NCBI RefSeq assembly: GCF_003441595.1
Contig: NZ_CP031848.1
Location: forward strand, 2,666,001 to 2,730,000
Origin: Marinobacter sp. Arc7-DN-1
GTDB taxonomy: Bacteria; Pseudomonadota; Gammaproteobacteria; Pseudomonadales; Oleiphilaceae
Reading direction: 5' to 3'
DNA length: 64,000 nt
Shown: positions 33,590 to 42,576 of the stretch, in pieces
Position numbering within the stretch: position 1 is the stretch's first letter
Layout: every line of letters begins with the position of its first letter
Notes under the pieces: model-generated
Seen by the model: the letters and a program-made list of their open reading frames with translations, nothing else
The model's database searches: none
What the model was told of the DNA's origin: nothing
Translations under genes and position numbers: made by a program

Positions 33590-33898
33590 TTCGGTCTGAC
33601 TGAGCCGGATCACGGTTCCGATCCGGGCGGTATGATTGCCCGCTATGGTATTTCTTGGGGTGCGTTGGGCGCCGCTGCCGTAGAGATTACCTCGATCATG
33701 AAGCGCAACTCCTGTGGCAAGGCTCTGGATGTTGCCCGCCTGGCCCGGGACATGCTCGGTGGCAACGGTATCAGCGATGAATACGGTGTGGCACGTCATC
33801 TGGTGAATCTGGAGGTGGTGAACACCTATGAGGGCACCCACGATGTCCATGCCCTGATTCTGGGCCGGGCCCAGACCGGGATCCAGGCGTTCTTCTGA
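33590..33898 (+). pseudogene. glutaryl-CoA dehydrogenase remnant
   Basis: One frame reads [14 protein letters not shown], the mid-protein FAD-binding motif of GcdH, and then jumps directly to [14 protein letters not shown] and on to the true C-terminus ([34 protein letters not shown]). Roughly the first 125 residues and a central block are missing, so this is an internally deleted relic with an intact end. The catalytic glutamate in YEGTHD is still present. GcdH oxidises glutaryl-CoA in lysine and tryptophan breakdown; a complete copy may exist elsewhere. Confidence 0.75.
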
Positions 33899-33932
33899 CA
33901 CCAGTTTTGTTATTTTGTTATTTTTTTCGCAA

Positions 33933-33974
33933 AGCGACCGCATTGCGCCGGGAATCGGTTAAAATGCGGTCGCT
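33933..33974. terminator. hairpin between gcdH relic and nhaB
   Basis: AGCGACCGCATT (33933-33944) and AATGCGGTCGCT (33963-33974) form a perfect 12-bp stem with an 18-base loop. T-rich tracts on both sides suggest a two-way terminator. The rest of the 271-base gap before nhaB shows nothing else clear. Confidence 0.6.
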
Positions 33975-34169
33975 CTTATTACTTTAGTTAAGTAATATTA
34001 CGAAAAAAATCCGTAGTGGTTAGACCCACCTCACCTTCTTGTTGTTATTAAGACCAAATACGGTCAAACAATGTACCTTTGGACCATACCCCGGTACATA
34101 AATATCAAGGAAGATGTCGACGCTCTGCCACACAATACCGACAACCCGTTCTCTCAGAAGATTTTCGCA

Positions 34170-35675
34170 ATGCCCACGACTGTTATCTCCGGCTTTACCT
34201 ACAACTTCCTTGGCAAGGCGCCTGTCTGGTACAAGCAGGTGATCCTGCTGTTTCTCATTGCCAACCCGATTGTGATGTATGTGCTTGGGCCCGGAGCGGC
34301 GGGCTGGCTTTTGATTGCCGAGTTCATCTTCACTCTGGCCATGGCCCTGAAGTGCTATCCGCTGTTGCCCGGTGGCCTGCTGGCTGTGGAGGCCCTGCTG
34401 ATCGGGCTGACTAACCCGGATGCAGTGTATCTGGAGGTGCTGACCAACTTCCCGGTGATCCTGTTGCTGATGTTCATGGTGGCGGGGATCTATTTCATGA
34501 AGGAGCTGTTGCTGGTGACCTTCACCCAGATCCTGGTGGGTGTGCGGTCCAAATCGGCGCTGTCGCTGCTGTTTTGCGGTGCGGCCGCGTTGTTGTCGGC
34601 TTTTCTGGATGCCTTGACGGTAACCGCCGTTATTATCTCGGTCGCCGTGGGTTTCTATGCTGTTTATCACAAGGTGGCTTCCGGCAAGGGCTATCAACAC
34701 GCCGACCACAATGCCAACAGCGACGAAGAAGTGATCGAGCTGCACCGGGAGGACCTGGAAAATTTCCGCGCTTTCCTGCGCAGCCTGCTGATGCATGGTG
34801 CCATCGGCACCGCCTTGGGTGGCGTGGCGACCATGGTGGGCGAGCCCCAGAACCTGCTGATCGCGAAAGTGGTGGGCTGGGATTTTGCGACCTTCTTCCT
34901 GCGCGTGGCGCCGGTCAGTTTGCCGGTACTGGCGGCGGGTCTGTTCACCTGCTGGGCCCTGGAGAAGCTGCGCTGGTTTGGTTACGGCGGACGGCTGCCA
35001 AAACCCGTTCGCCGGGTGCTGGAGGAGTTTGCCGATAACGAGCGCGCCAAACGGACCAAGGCAGACCAGGCCGCCCTGTGGGTTCAGGCCCTGGCCGCGC
35101 TGATCCTGGTGGTGGGGCTGGCGTTTCATCTGGCCGAGGTGGGCCTGATTGGCTTGCTGGTGATTATCCTGATTACCTCGTTTACCGGCGTTACCGACGA
35201 GCACCAGATCGGCAGGGCGTTCCAGGAATCGCTGCCTTTCACCTCTCTGCTGGTGGTTTTCTTCGCCGTGGTGGCTGTAATTCACGAACAGCACCTGTTC
35301 AAGCCGATCATTGATTACGTGCTCTCGTTGCCGGCCAACCAGCAGCCCGGCATGTTCTTCATCGCCAACGGCATTCTCTCGATGATCAGCGATAACGTGT
35401 TTGTAGCGACGGTTTACATCAGTGAGGTCAAGCAGGCCCTGGATGCCGGTGCTATCAGCTATGAGCACTTCCAGAAGCTGGCGGTTGCCATCAACACAGG
35501 CACCAATCTACCAAGTGTTGCTACACCGAATGGCCAGGCCGCGTTCCTGTTTCTGCTGACATCCGCCATTGCTCCGCTGGTGCGTTTATCCTATGGCAAG
35601 ATGGTCATCATGGCGTTTCCCTACACACTGGTGATGGGCGGAGTCGGCCTGTACATGGTAATTAACTATATTTGA
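34170..35675 (+). CDS. nhaB: NhaB, Na+/H+ antiporter
   Basis: 501 residues. NhaB exchanges sodium for protons at the inner membrane, suited to a marine cell. [22 protein letters not shown] and [29 protein letters not shown] match E. coli NhaB closely; a long string of membrane segments follows with [21 protein letters not shown] chose ATG 34170, which aligns with the known start; the frame is open for 33 more codons upstream but without homology. Single gene flanked by hairpins. Confidence 0.93.
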   Translation: MPTTVISGFTYNFLGKAPVWYKQVILLFLIANPIVMYVLGPGAAGWLLIAEFIFTLAMALKCYPLLPGGLLAVEALLIGLTNPDAVYLEVLTNFPVILLLMFMVAGIYFMKELLLVTFTQILVGVRSKSALSLLFCGAAALLSAFLDALTVTAVIISVAVGFYAVYHKVASGKGYQHADHNANSDEEVIELHREDLENFRAFLRSLLMHGAIGTALGGVATMVGEPQNLLIAKVVGWDFATFFLRVAPVSLPVLAAGLFTCWALEKLRWFGYGGRLPKPVRRVLEEFADNERAKRTKADQAALWVQALAALILVVGLAFHLAEVGLIGLLVIILITSFTGVTDEHQIGRAFQESLPFTSLLVVFFAVVAVIHEQHLFKPIIDYVLSLPANQQPGMFFIANGILSMISDNVFVATVYISEVKQALDAGAISYEHFQKLAVAINTGTNLPSVATPNGQAAFLFLLTSAIAPLVRLSYGKMVIMAFPYTLVMGGVGLYMVINYI

Positions 35676-35719
35676 CAATCTTCCCGGTTTTTTTGCGGGC
35701 AGTGTCAGTGTAGATTTGG

Positions 35720-35753
35720 TCGGGTCTGTTAATCTTTGCTTAAACAGACCCGA
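35720..35753. terminator. hairpin between nhaB and the 35768 gene
   Basis: TCGGGTCTGTT (35720-35730) pairs perfectly with AACAGACCCGA (35743-35753). It lies 15 bases before the next ATG and lacks a clear T-run, so it could be a terminator of nhaB or an element in the next gene's leader. Confidence 0.45.
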
Positions 35754-35767
35754 CATTTCCGGATTCC

Positions 35768-36604
35768 ATGCGCAGCAGCTTTTCACTTCACTTGTTTGTC
35801 TTCCTGACGCCCGGGCTCTTTCATGTCGCCCGGCTCGTTATCCTGTTGGTAGCCGCTCTGTTATCAACAAGCGCCACCGCCCAGTCTGGCCCGGGCGCAA
35901 AAACCCTTCGCGTGGCTTATGTCGAGTTTCCGCCCATTACCTATCAAACCGACGACGGCGCACCGGCAGGCAGCTTCATCGAACTTACCCGTAAAGTGGC
36001 GGTTGAGGCGGGCTACAAGCCGGAATTTGTCTACTTGCCGCTGAGTCGCACGTATCTTTACCTGAGCAACGGAAGGATCGATGTCTGGCCCGGTGTGACC
36101 GAGGTTCCACGCCTGGTGGACGATGTCCTGGAGAGCTGGGTCAGCCCGTTGGCTGTGCAACTGAGTGCCTGGTACCGTGAAGGCACCCCGGCCCTTGATC
36201 ATTTTGATCTGCTTCAAGGCAAACGGGTGATCGTGATTGGCGGCTACACCTACGGTGGTCTTTTGGCCTGGCTGGAACAGAACGGTGGCATACGGGTAAC
36301 CGAAGCGCCGAACCACCGATCGGCCGTTGATATGCTGAAGCGCAAGCGGGGTGACTATCTCCTGGATTACCGGCAACCGGTTCAGGAAATCCTGACAGAG
36401 CCTTCGGATAGTGTTATCCGGGAATCGGAAGTGCGCACCCGCAATGCCGCGTGGATTTTCTCGCTTGCACATCCCCGTGCAGCGTTGCTGCGGGACGACT
36501 TTGATGATGCCTACCTGCGACTGGTGGAGAAGGGCGAAGTGCCCCCGGTGCGTGAAATTACCGGAGGTTATGTGATACCAGGGTTCCCCGAGGAACTTCG
36601 GTAA
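35768..36604 (+). CDS. periplasmic solute-binding protein, SBP_bac_3-like
   Basis: 278 residues. Long N-terminus with a signal-like hydrophobic segment (VARLVILLVAALLSTSATA), then a type-3 solute-binding fold: LRVAYVEFPPITYQTDDGAPAGSFIELTRK and YKPEFVYLPLSRTYLYLSNGRIDVWPG (seen in part). These bind amino acids or related small ligands. No ABC permease is adjacent, so it may be an orphan or a sensor-like binding protein. The start may lie a few codons inside, since the first 17 residues precede the true signal peptide. Confidence 0.75.
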   Translation: MRSSFSLHLFVFLTPGLFHVARLVILLVAALLSTSATAQSGPGAKTLRVAYVEFPPITYQTDDGAPAGSFIELTRKVAVEAGYKPEFVYLPLSRTYLYLSNGRIDVWPGVTEVPRLVDDVLESWVSPLAVQLSAWYREGTPALDHFDLLQGKRVIVIGGYTYGGLLAWLEQNGGIRVTEAPNHRSAVDMLKRKRGDYLLDYRQPVQEILTEPSDSVIRESEVRTRNAAWIFSLAHPRAALLRDDFDDAYLRLVEKGEVPPVREITGGYVIPGFPEELR

Positions 36605-36627
36605 ACGGCCCTTTGCACAGGGATATA

Positions 36628-37353
36628 TCAGGGATTGAGCACGATATCACCGTACCAGGCTGTTGCGGTTTCGCCGGTGTTGTCCGAATCCGACATGATG
36701 GCAATGCCCACCACCGGTGGCGGTGCCTCGCCAAAGGCCTTTCGATAATCGGCCATGATATCCCGTTCAATCGTGACCCATTCACCGACCTGTTTTGAGC
36801 CGGAATTGACGGCGACCATCACGGTCTTCTCCGTGTAGGGGTTGGGCACGAACTCACCCTCTGGCAAGGTGTTGGCCCAGATGTAGTTCAGGGCATTGCC
36901 CGGTAGGGTTTCTCCGAACAGCACCTCCACGGTTTTGCGTTTGGCACGTTCGAAAAAGCCGGCCTTCTCAGGCTGAAATTCAAAGGCGACATAGATTCGG
37001 GCGGGGTAGTCATCCCCCGACTTTTCCCGGGCATCACCCTGTTCAAAAACGTTTGAGACTTTCCAGCGCCATTGCAGAACCAGCGAGTCGGACGGTTCCA
37101 GATTCACCCGGGCAATCAGGCCGGAAGCTCCGCCCCTGGTGGTGGCCTTCACCACCTGTTCTCCATCCTCTGTTACCAACTCATAGCGGGTGAGCTGGTC
37201 GATTTTGGGAAACTCCAGAGGCTCCCAGCCGTCGTTAAGGGACTGCATTTCAGAAAACGGAGTCAGGATTGCTTCCTGCGCACCGGCCTGGGAAAACGCC
37301 AACAAACAAACGAGGCTCAGAGCCCAGGTTTTGCAATACCCGGTTAAATGCAT
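36628..37353 (-). CDS. DUF3047 secreted protein
   Basis: 241 residues. Signal peptide (ALSVLCLLAFSQAGAQ region; read WALSLVCLLAFSQAGAQ) and the DUF3047 core: LQWRWKVSNVFEQGDAREKSGDDYPARIYVAF and IWANTLPEGEFVPNPYTEK (in part), ending GIAIMSDSDNTGETATAWYGD. The fold is a jelly-roll of unknown function. The ATG at 37353 has GAGGAAAA ahead; an upstream in-frame start would place the signal peptide internally. It converges with the 35768 gene. Confidence 0.8.
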   Translation of the reverse strand: MHLTGYCKTWALSLVCLLAFSQAGAQEAILTPFSEMQSLNDGWEPLEFPKIDQLTRYELVTEDGEQVVKATTRGGASGLIARVNLEPSDSLVLQWRWKVSNVFEQGDAREKSGDDYPARIYVAFEFQPEKAGFFERAKRKTVEVLFGETLPGNALNYIWANTLPEGEFVPNPYTEKTVMVAVNSGSKQVGEWVTIERDIMADYRKAFGEAPPPVVGIAIMSDSDNTGETATAWYGDIVLNP

Positions 37354-37489
37354 GACGGTTTTCCTCTGCTCAGACAGTAAGAAGGCAGACAGATGTTTTA
37401 CCGGAAAGTGCCTTGTTCTGTAAAAGCTACCTGTATATAGTGTCTCCATCCTTGGCAAAATACCATATGTAGTGACCATCGCATAACCA

Positions 37490-37690
37490 ACATGGTTGGC
37501 GCCTGATCAATCCCTACATCCTGGTATCGGGAATCCGGTGAGACTCCGGAACTGACGCGCAGCGGTATTGGGGAACGAGCGTGGCATCACAGACACTGGC
37601 GCAAGCCGGGAAGTCGCCACGCAAGGCTGAATCGAACGATTCACGCCCCTGAGTCCGAAGACCTGCCTGGGAGAACACTGCACCTTCGCG
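37490..37690 (+). promoter_or_regulatory. cobalamin (AdoCbl) riboswitch
   Basis: Hallmarks in order: GGGAATCCGGTGAGACTCC (near 37528), CGCGCAGCGGTA, and the B12 box AGTCCGAAGACCTGCCT at 37652-37668. The element lies upstream of nrdA on the same strand. Cobalamin riboswitches ahead of class I ribonucleotide reductase genes turn off the B12-independent enzyme when B12 is available to a class II enzyme (NrdJ). A short CACCTT/AAGGTG hairpin at 37681-37700 could be part of the expression platform. Confidence 0.9.
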
Positions 37691-37724
37691 TTTCAAGGTG
37701 AGCAGATCGGACCCAGGCCAGGCT

Positions 37725-37757
37725 CGTAGGTCGGATTACGCATTCGCTAATCCTACG
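37725..37757. repeat. palindromic repeat in the nrdA leader
   Basis: CGTAGG..GGATTA and TAATCCTACG pair around a GC-rich loop, the form of the short dispersed GTAGG-GGATTA elements common in Proteobacteria. It lies between the riboswitch and nrdA and could be a passenger or add structure to the leader. Confidence 0.55.
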
Positions 37758-37826
37758 GTGCTGCTGCTCAGATCCCCTGCCTACGCGAAGGTTATGGAAC
37801 TCAACGCGTATTCAGGAGAACAAAGC

Positions 37827-40592
37827 ATGTCCGCCTCTGCCCTGGCCGAACCCCGGTCAACCTCACACGCCGATACCCAATCCCTGCAGGTCATCAAACG
37901 CAACGGCACCCTCGTTGGCTTTGATCTGTCCAAGATCAGCGTCGCCGTCACCAAGGCGTTTCTGGCCGTGGAAGGGGACAAAGCCGCCGGTTCTGCCCGT
38001 ATTAACGATGCTGTGCACCGGGTCACCGAACAGGTTATCCACGCCATTGGCCGGCGCCTGAAAGCCGGCGGTAAAGTGCACATCGAAGACATCCAGGACC
38101 AGGTGGAACTGGCCCTGATGCGGGCCGAGGAACAGAAAGTGGCCAGGGCGTATGTGCTGTATCGGGAAGAGCACGCCCGCGAGCGTGCCCGCCATGCCCC
38201 GGTGGAGGCCCACCCGCACCTGACCGTGAAGAAAACCAGCGGCGAGATCGCCGCCCTCGATCTTGGCCTGATGAAGCTCCAGGTGGAGCAGGCGGCGACC
38301 GGGCTCGAAGGCATTGATGGCGATTCCCTGGTGGACGATGCACTCACCAATCTTTATGACGGCATCGCCGAGGAAGACGTACTCTCCGCGCTGATCATGA
38401 CCGCCCGCAGCCGGATCGAGCAGGAGCCGGATTACAGCGTAGTTACTGCGCGTTTGCTGCTGGAACAGCTGAGACTGGAGAATGCCGCCGCCCTGAACCT
38501 GCCCATCAGCCGGCCGCTGGCGGAAATCTACCCGCAGGCACTCTCGGCATTCATTGAGGCCGGTATTCGCTATGAGCTTCTGGACGAAGCGCTGGCGGCC
38601 TACGATCTGGAGCGCCTGGGCGCGGCCCTGAAACCGGAGCGGGACCTGCAGTTCGGTTTCCTTGGTTTGCAAACCCTGTACGACCGGTATTTCCTGCACT
38701 GGAACAAGGCCCGGCTTGAGCTGCCGCAGGTATTCTTCATGCGGGTGGCCATGGGCCTTGCCCTGCGTGAAGACGATCCGAATGCGCGCGCCATCGAGTT
38801 CTACAAGCTGCTGTCCAGTTTCGATTACATGGCTTCCACACCGACGCTGTTCAACAGCGGCACCCGCCATTCCCAGCTGTCTTCCTGCTACCTGACGACT
38901 GTCGGCGACGACCTCGAAGACATCTACGGCGCCATCCGCGACAACGCCCTGCTCTCCAAATGGGCCGGCGGTCTGGGCAACGACTGGACACCGGTGCGGG
39001 CGCTGGGCGCTCACATCAAGGGCACCAACGGTCAGAGCCAGGGCGTGGTGCCCTTCCTGAAAGTGGTGAACGACACCGCCGTGGCGGTGAACCAGGGCGG
39101 CAAGCGCAAGGGCGCGGTGTGCGCCTATCTGGAAAGCTGGCACCTGGACATTGAGGAATTCCTGGAGCTGCGCAAGAACACCGGTGATGAACGCCGCCGC
39201 ACCCACGATATGAACACCGCCAACTGGGTACCGGACCTGCTGATCGAACGCATGCGCGAAGACCGCGACTGGACGCTGTTCTCCCCCAGCGATGTGTCCG
39301 ATCTGCACGATCTTTACGGCAATGCTTTCCGTGAACGCTATGAGTATTACGAGGCACTGGCGGAGCAGGGCAAGATCAACCTGTTCAGGAAGACCCCGGC
39401 CAAACAACTGTGGCGCAAGATGCTCACTGTGCTGTTCGAGACTGGCCACCCCTGGATCACCTTCAAGGACCCCTGCAACCTGCGTTCACCCCAGCAGCAC
39501 CGGGGCGTGGTGCATAGCTCCAATCTGTGCACGGAAATCACCCTGAACACCAGCGCTGATGAAATTGCCGTGTGCAATCTGGGCTCGGTGAACCTGGCCG
39601 CCCACATCGCCAACGGCGAGCTGGATGTGCAGCGACTGGAGCGCACCGTGACCACCGCCGTGCGCATGCTCGATAACGTCATCGACATCAACTACTACGC
39701 CGTACCCCAGGCCCGCAATTCCAACCTCAGGCACCGCCCGGTGGGTCTTGGCCTGATGGGTTTTCAGGACGCGCTCTACCAGCTGGGCCTGCCATACTCC
39801 AGCCCCGAGGCAGTGGAGTTTGCCGATGTCGCCATGGAACAGCTCAGCTACTTCGCCATCCGCGCCTCGGCCACGCTGGCGGGTGAGCGCGGCGCTTACG
39901 ACAGCTATGACGGCTCCCTCTGGCAGCGAGGCATCCTGCCCATCGACTCCATCAGCCTGCTCAAAAACGCACGCAGGGAAGGGGACCTGTCCATTAATAC
40001 CAATGCCCGGCTGGACTGGACCCCGGTGCGGGAACTGATTGCCCAACACGGTATGCGCAACAGCAACGTCATGGCCATTGCCCCTACGGCGACCATTTCC
40101 AACATTGTGGGCGTGTCCCAGTCTATTGAACCTGCGTACCAGAACCTGTTCGTGAAATCGAACCTCTCCGGCGAGTTCACGGTGGTCAATCCCTCACTGG
40201 TTCGGGATCTCAAGGCGGAGGGGCTGTGGGACAACGTAATGGTCAACGACCTGAAATACTTCGACGGCTCCGTGCAGCAGATCGACCGTATTCCGGCGGT
40301 ACTGAAAGCCCGCTACGCCACTGCGTTCGAGCTTGACGCCCGCTGGCTGGTGGAAGCCGCCGCCCGCCGCCAGAAATGGCTGGACCAGGCTCAGAGCCTG
40401 AACCTCTACATGGCCGAACCCAGCGGCAAGAAACTGGATGCCCTGTACCAACTGGCCTGGGAACGGGGCCTGAAAACCACCTACTACCTGCGTTCCCTGG
40501 GAGCTACCGGCGCCGAAAAAATCGCACCCGTATCCGCGCCACAGCCGCAGGTTTGCAGCATCGATAATCCGGACTGCGAGGCCTGTCAGTAA
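37827..40592 (+). CDS. nrdA: ribonucleoside-diphosphate reductase, large subunit
   Basis: 921 residues. Class I RNR alpha: two ATP-cone allosteric domains at the N-terminus (LQVIKRNGTLVGFDLSKI; LTVKKTSGEIAALDLGLM), the catalytic barrel with LSSCYLTTVGDDLEDI, SSNLCTEITLNTSADEIAVC and NLGSVNL, and the C-terminal redox tail CSIDNPDCEACQ. Makes deoxynucleotides with NrdB. I chose ATG 37827, preceded by AGGAGAACAAAGC; an upstream in-frame ATG (37794) lacks this. Sits behind a cobalamin riboswitch, so B12 probably represses it. Confidence 0.95.
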   Translation: MSASALAEPRSTSHADTQSLQVIKRNGTLVGFDLSKISVAVTKAFLAVEGDKAAGSARINDAVHRVTEQVIHAIGRRLKAGGKVHIEDIQDQVELALMRAEEQKVARAYVLYREEHARERARHAPVEAHPHLTVKKTSGEIAALDLGLMKLQVEQAATGLEGIDGDSLVDDALTNLYDGIAEEDVLSALIMTARSRIEQEPDYSVVTARLLLEQLRLENAAALNLPISRPLAEIYPQALSAFIEAGIRYELLDEALAAYDLERLGAALKPERDLQFGFLGLQTLYDRYFLHWNKARLELPQVFFMRVAMGLALREDDPNARAIEFYKLLSSFDYMASTPTLFNSGTRHSQLSSCYLTTVGDDLEDIYGAIRDNALLSKWAGGLGNDWTPVRALGAHIKGTNGQSQGVVPFLKVVNDTAVAVNQGGKRKGAVCAYLESWHLDIEEFLELRKNTGDERRRTHDMNTANWVPDLLIERMREDRDWTLFSPSDVSDLHDLYGNAFRERYEYYEALAEQGKINLFRKTPAKQLWRKMLTVLFETGHPWITFKDPCNLRSPQQHRGVVHSSNLCTEITLNTSADEIAVCNLGSVNLAAHIANGELDVQRLERTVTTAVRMLDNVIDINYYAVPQARNSNLRHRPVGLGLMGFQDALYQLGLPYSSPEAVEFADVAMEQLSYFAIRASATLAGERGAYDSYDGSLWQRGILPIDSISLLKNARREGDLSINTNARLDWTPVRELIAQHGMRNSNVMAIAPTATISNIVGVSQSIEPAYQNLFVKSNLSGEFTVVNPSLVRDLKAEGLWDNVMVNDLKYFDGSVQQIDRIPAVLKARYATAFELDARWLVEAAARRQKWLDQAQSLNLYMAEPSGKKLDALYQLAWERGLKTTYYLRSLGATGAEKIAPVSAPQPQVCSIDNPDCEACQ

Positions 40593-40616
40593 CTGACTTT
40601 TTTAGCCACGGACACT

Positions 40617-40670
40617 CACGGACCCACACGGACGAAAAAACATCTTTGTCTTTGTCCGTGTGGGTCCGTG
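40617..40670. repeat. large inverted repeat between nrdA and nrdB
   Basis: CACGGACCCACACGGAC (40617-40633) and GTCCGTGTGGGTCCGTG (40654-40670) are perfect complements, a 17-bp stem with a 20-base loop. A further CCACGGAC copy just upstream can extend the pairing. It may attenuate or process the nrdAB message and set the subunit ratio, or be a mobile palindrome. Confidence 0.7.
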
Positions 40671-40696
40671 GCAAATCAAATTAAAAGGAACGAATA

Positions 40697-41755
40697 ATGC
40701 TGAACTGGGACGACGAACCAAAAACCGAAACCAGGGCCGCCAATCCAGACGCCCCGGCCCCAGTGAATGTGGACGACAAACGCGTCGTCAACGGCAACAC
40801 CGACATCAACCAGCTTGCGCCATTCAGGTACCCCTGGGCCTGGGAGTACTTCATGAACGCCAACAAGAACCACTGGACGCCGCTGGACGTCAACATGGCC
40901 CAGGACGTCCATGACTACCACCACCGGCTGACCGCGCCGGAAAAGCACGTGTACGAGAACGTGCTGGCCTACCTCACCACCTCCGACATCCTCGCCATGC
41001 GCAACATCGGCCTGGCTGTGATGGAAAAGATGAGCGCGCCGGAACTGCAGATCTACCAGGCCCGGCAGGTGTACGAAGAAGCCATGCACACCTGGGCCTA
41101 CCAGCACTGCATCGAAACCCTGAACCTGGACCAGAGCGAGATCTACAACCGCTACCGGGTGGTGCCCGCCATCAACGGCAAAATCCAAATTGCCAACCGC
41201 CGGCTGAACGCCGCCATGCGCCCGGACATGAACCTGCGCAACAAGGATGACCTGGAGGAATTCATCATGTCCTACCTGTTCTTTGCGGCCGTGTTCGAAG
41301 GCACCTGGTTCTACAACGGCTTCAGTCCCATCTTCGCCCTCCAGCGCCGCGGCCTCATGCGCGGCACCGGTGAGCAGCTGCAGTACATCCTGCGGGACGA
41401 AGCCATGCACTTCTCCTTCGGCTTGAAAGTGGTGAACCAGATTATGGAAGAGGAGAGCATCACCTTCGATCCCAAAGCCGTGCGCGAGATGTGGGATGAG
41501 TCAGAAGCGGCGGAAACCGCCTACGCCAACTACATCCTGCGCGACCCCATCCTGGGTTACTCCGCCGAGTACCACAGCGAGCAGTTCCGCTTCGTGGCCA
41601 ACCGCCGAGCCAGAACCGTGGGCCTGGAAGAGCCGTTCCCCGGCGCGCAAAACGTCTCACCCTGGCTGGATGAACAGGCCACCCTGCGCAAGGAGAAGAA
41701 CTTCTTCGAGACTCGGGTGATCGAGTACCAGACCGGGGCACAACTGGAGTGGTGA
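40697..41755 (+). CDS. nrdB: ribonucleoside-diphosphate reductase, small subunit
   Basis: 352 residues. Class I beta subunit that houses the diiron-tyrosyl cofactor: ligand aspartate in TSDILAMRNI, then exactly 31 residues on EAMHTWAYQHCIE with the E and H ligands and the radical tyrosine in the usual H+4 position, and later FEGTWFYNGF and RDEAMHFSFG. So it is a tyrosyl-radical enzyme. Cotranscribed with nrdA across a hairpin. The integron relic begins about 30 bases after the stop. Confidence 0.95.
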   Translation: MLNWDDEPKTETRAANPDAPAPVNVDDKRVVNGNTDINQLAPFRYPWAWEYFMNANKNHWTPLDVNMAQDVHDYHHRLTAPEKHVYENVLAYLTTSDILAMRNIGLAVMEKMSAPELQIYQARQVYEEAMHTWAYQHCIETLNLDQSEIYNRYRVVPAINGKIQIANRRLNAAMRPDMNLRNKDDLEEFIMSYLFFAAVFEGTWFYNGFSPIFALQRRGLMRGTGEQLQYILRDEAMHFSFGLKVVNQIMEEESITFDPKAVREMWDESEAAETAYANYILRDPILGYSAEYHSEQFRFVANRRARTVGLEEPFPGAQNVSPWLDEQATLRKEKNFFETRVIEYQTGAQLEW

Positions 41756-41785
41756 ATACGCACTGACCATGAGTTAGCGCAAAGG

Positions 41786-41941
41786 CTAACCCAGGGGACT
41801 GCGCACCCCGGCAAAACCCTGGCCCAGTACATGGGTATAGATTTGCGTGGTGCGCAAGTCCGAATGGCCGAGTAAATCCTGCACCGTGCGGATGTCGTTA
41901 CCTCGTTTCAGCAATTCGGTAGCGAAGGTATGCCGGTTATG
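41786..41941 (-). pseudogene. intI: integron integrase IntI, C-terminal relic
   Basis: The minus strand reads [19 protein letters not shown], then [17 protein letters not shown] and GVRSPLG before a TAG at 41786. These are the last ~50 residues of an integron tyrosine recombinase, with the catalytic RH, the LGHSD box and the nucleophilic tyrosine of IYTHV. Everything N-terminal of this, including the first arginine and the IntI-specific insertion, is gone: homology stops at 41941 at the edge of a 20-bp palindrome. Orientation (reading away from the cassettes) is the normal one. No integrase activity is possible from this copy. Confidence 0.9.
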
Positions 41942-41956
41942 CCGAATTCGGCATAA
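41937..41956. repeat. 20-bp perfect palindrome at the intI breakpoint
   Basis: TTATGCCGAATTCGGCATAA is self-complementary. A third copy of TTATGCCGA follows at 41980. The 41937-41988 stretch between the integrase relic and the first cassette could be a residual attI or a scarred attC, or simply the deletion junction. Confidence 0.6.
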
Positions 41957-41999
41957 GCGCCATAATGCCGCATTCCGGATTATGCCGAGTTAGGTGCTT

Positions 42000-42386
42000 A
42001 TGGAGTTGATGAGAAAGCTTAAAGAGTCCGCAAGACGCATCAAGCATGATGCGTTGACCGTTTACTTTATTGCGCGGAATCCGGATACACCAATATTCGT
42101 AAAGCTTCTCGCACTTGCAATCGCAGCATACGCCTTGAGCCCAATAGACCTAATTCCAGACTTTATACCTGTCCTTGGCTATTTGGATGACGTTATTCTG
42201 TTGCCATTAGGCATCATGCTTGTTATCAAGCTGACGCCAGCATTGGTCATAGAGGTAAGCCGGACGAGAGCGGCTGAAGTGGCGGCTCAGCCAGTCAGCA
42301 ATGGTGCAGCCGCTGTAGTTATTGTTGTATGGCTCTTATGTGCTTGGGCTTTCGGTTACTGGTTACTGGGTATGGTTGGCACCTAA
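42000..42386 (+). CDS. DUF1232 (YkvA-like) membrane protein, first cassette
   Basis: 128 residues. The DUF1232 core is ALAIAAYALSPIDLIPDFIPVLGYLDDVILLPLGI, with a second hydrophobic segment near the C-terminus. Role unknown; such proteins are small membrane proteins found widely. The start codon lies only a few bases after the core site GTTAGGT (41989-41995) with no obvious ribosome site, a usual cassette trait. Its stop is inside the attC arm ACCTAAC, and the two arms are exact complements, so this is a complete single-gene cassette. Confidence 0.78.
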   Translation: MELMRKLKESARRIKHDALTVYFIARNPDTPIFVKLLALAIAAYALSPIDLIPDFIPVLGYLDDVILLPLGIMLVIKLTPALVIEVSRTRAAEVAAQPVSNGAAAVVIVVWLLCAWAFGYWLLGMVGT

Positions 42387-42487
42387 CCCCAATAGTTCCA
42401 GTTCGTTACGGCCCTGGCGGGCCTCCACCGGACAGCCTTTTCTCCGCTTCGCTACGCAAAGGCTGCCGCTAAACAAAAGCGTTATGT
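42381..42487 (+). repeat. attC site 1
   Basis: R'' arm ACCTAAC at 42381-42387 and R' arm GTTATGT at 42481-42487 bound 107 bases with inner inverted pieces (GGCGGGCCTCCACCGGACAG; CTCCGCTTCGCTACGC region). The R'' arm pairs with the GTTAGGT at the start of the cassette it closes (41989). Confidence 0.8.
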
Positions 42488-42576
42488 GGTGCCAACCATG
42501 CTACACTCACGGGTTTTGGGCAATGTTTAATCACGGGTAGCCAGGAAGCTACTTTTTACTGAAAGGAACTCTCACC

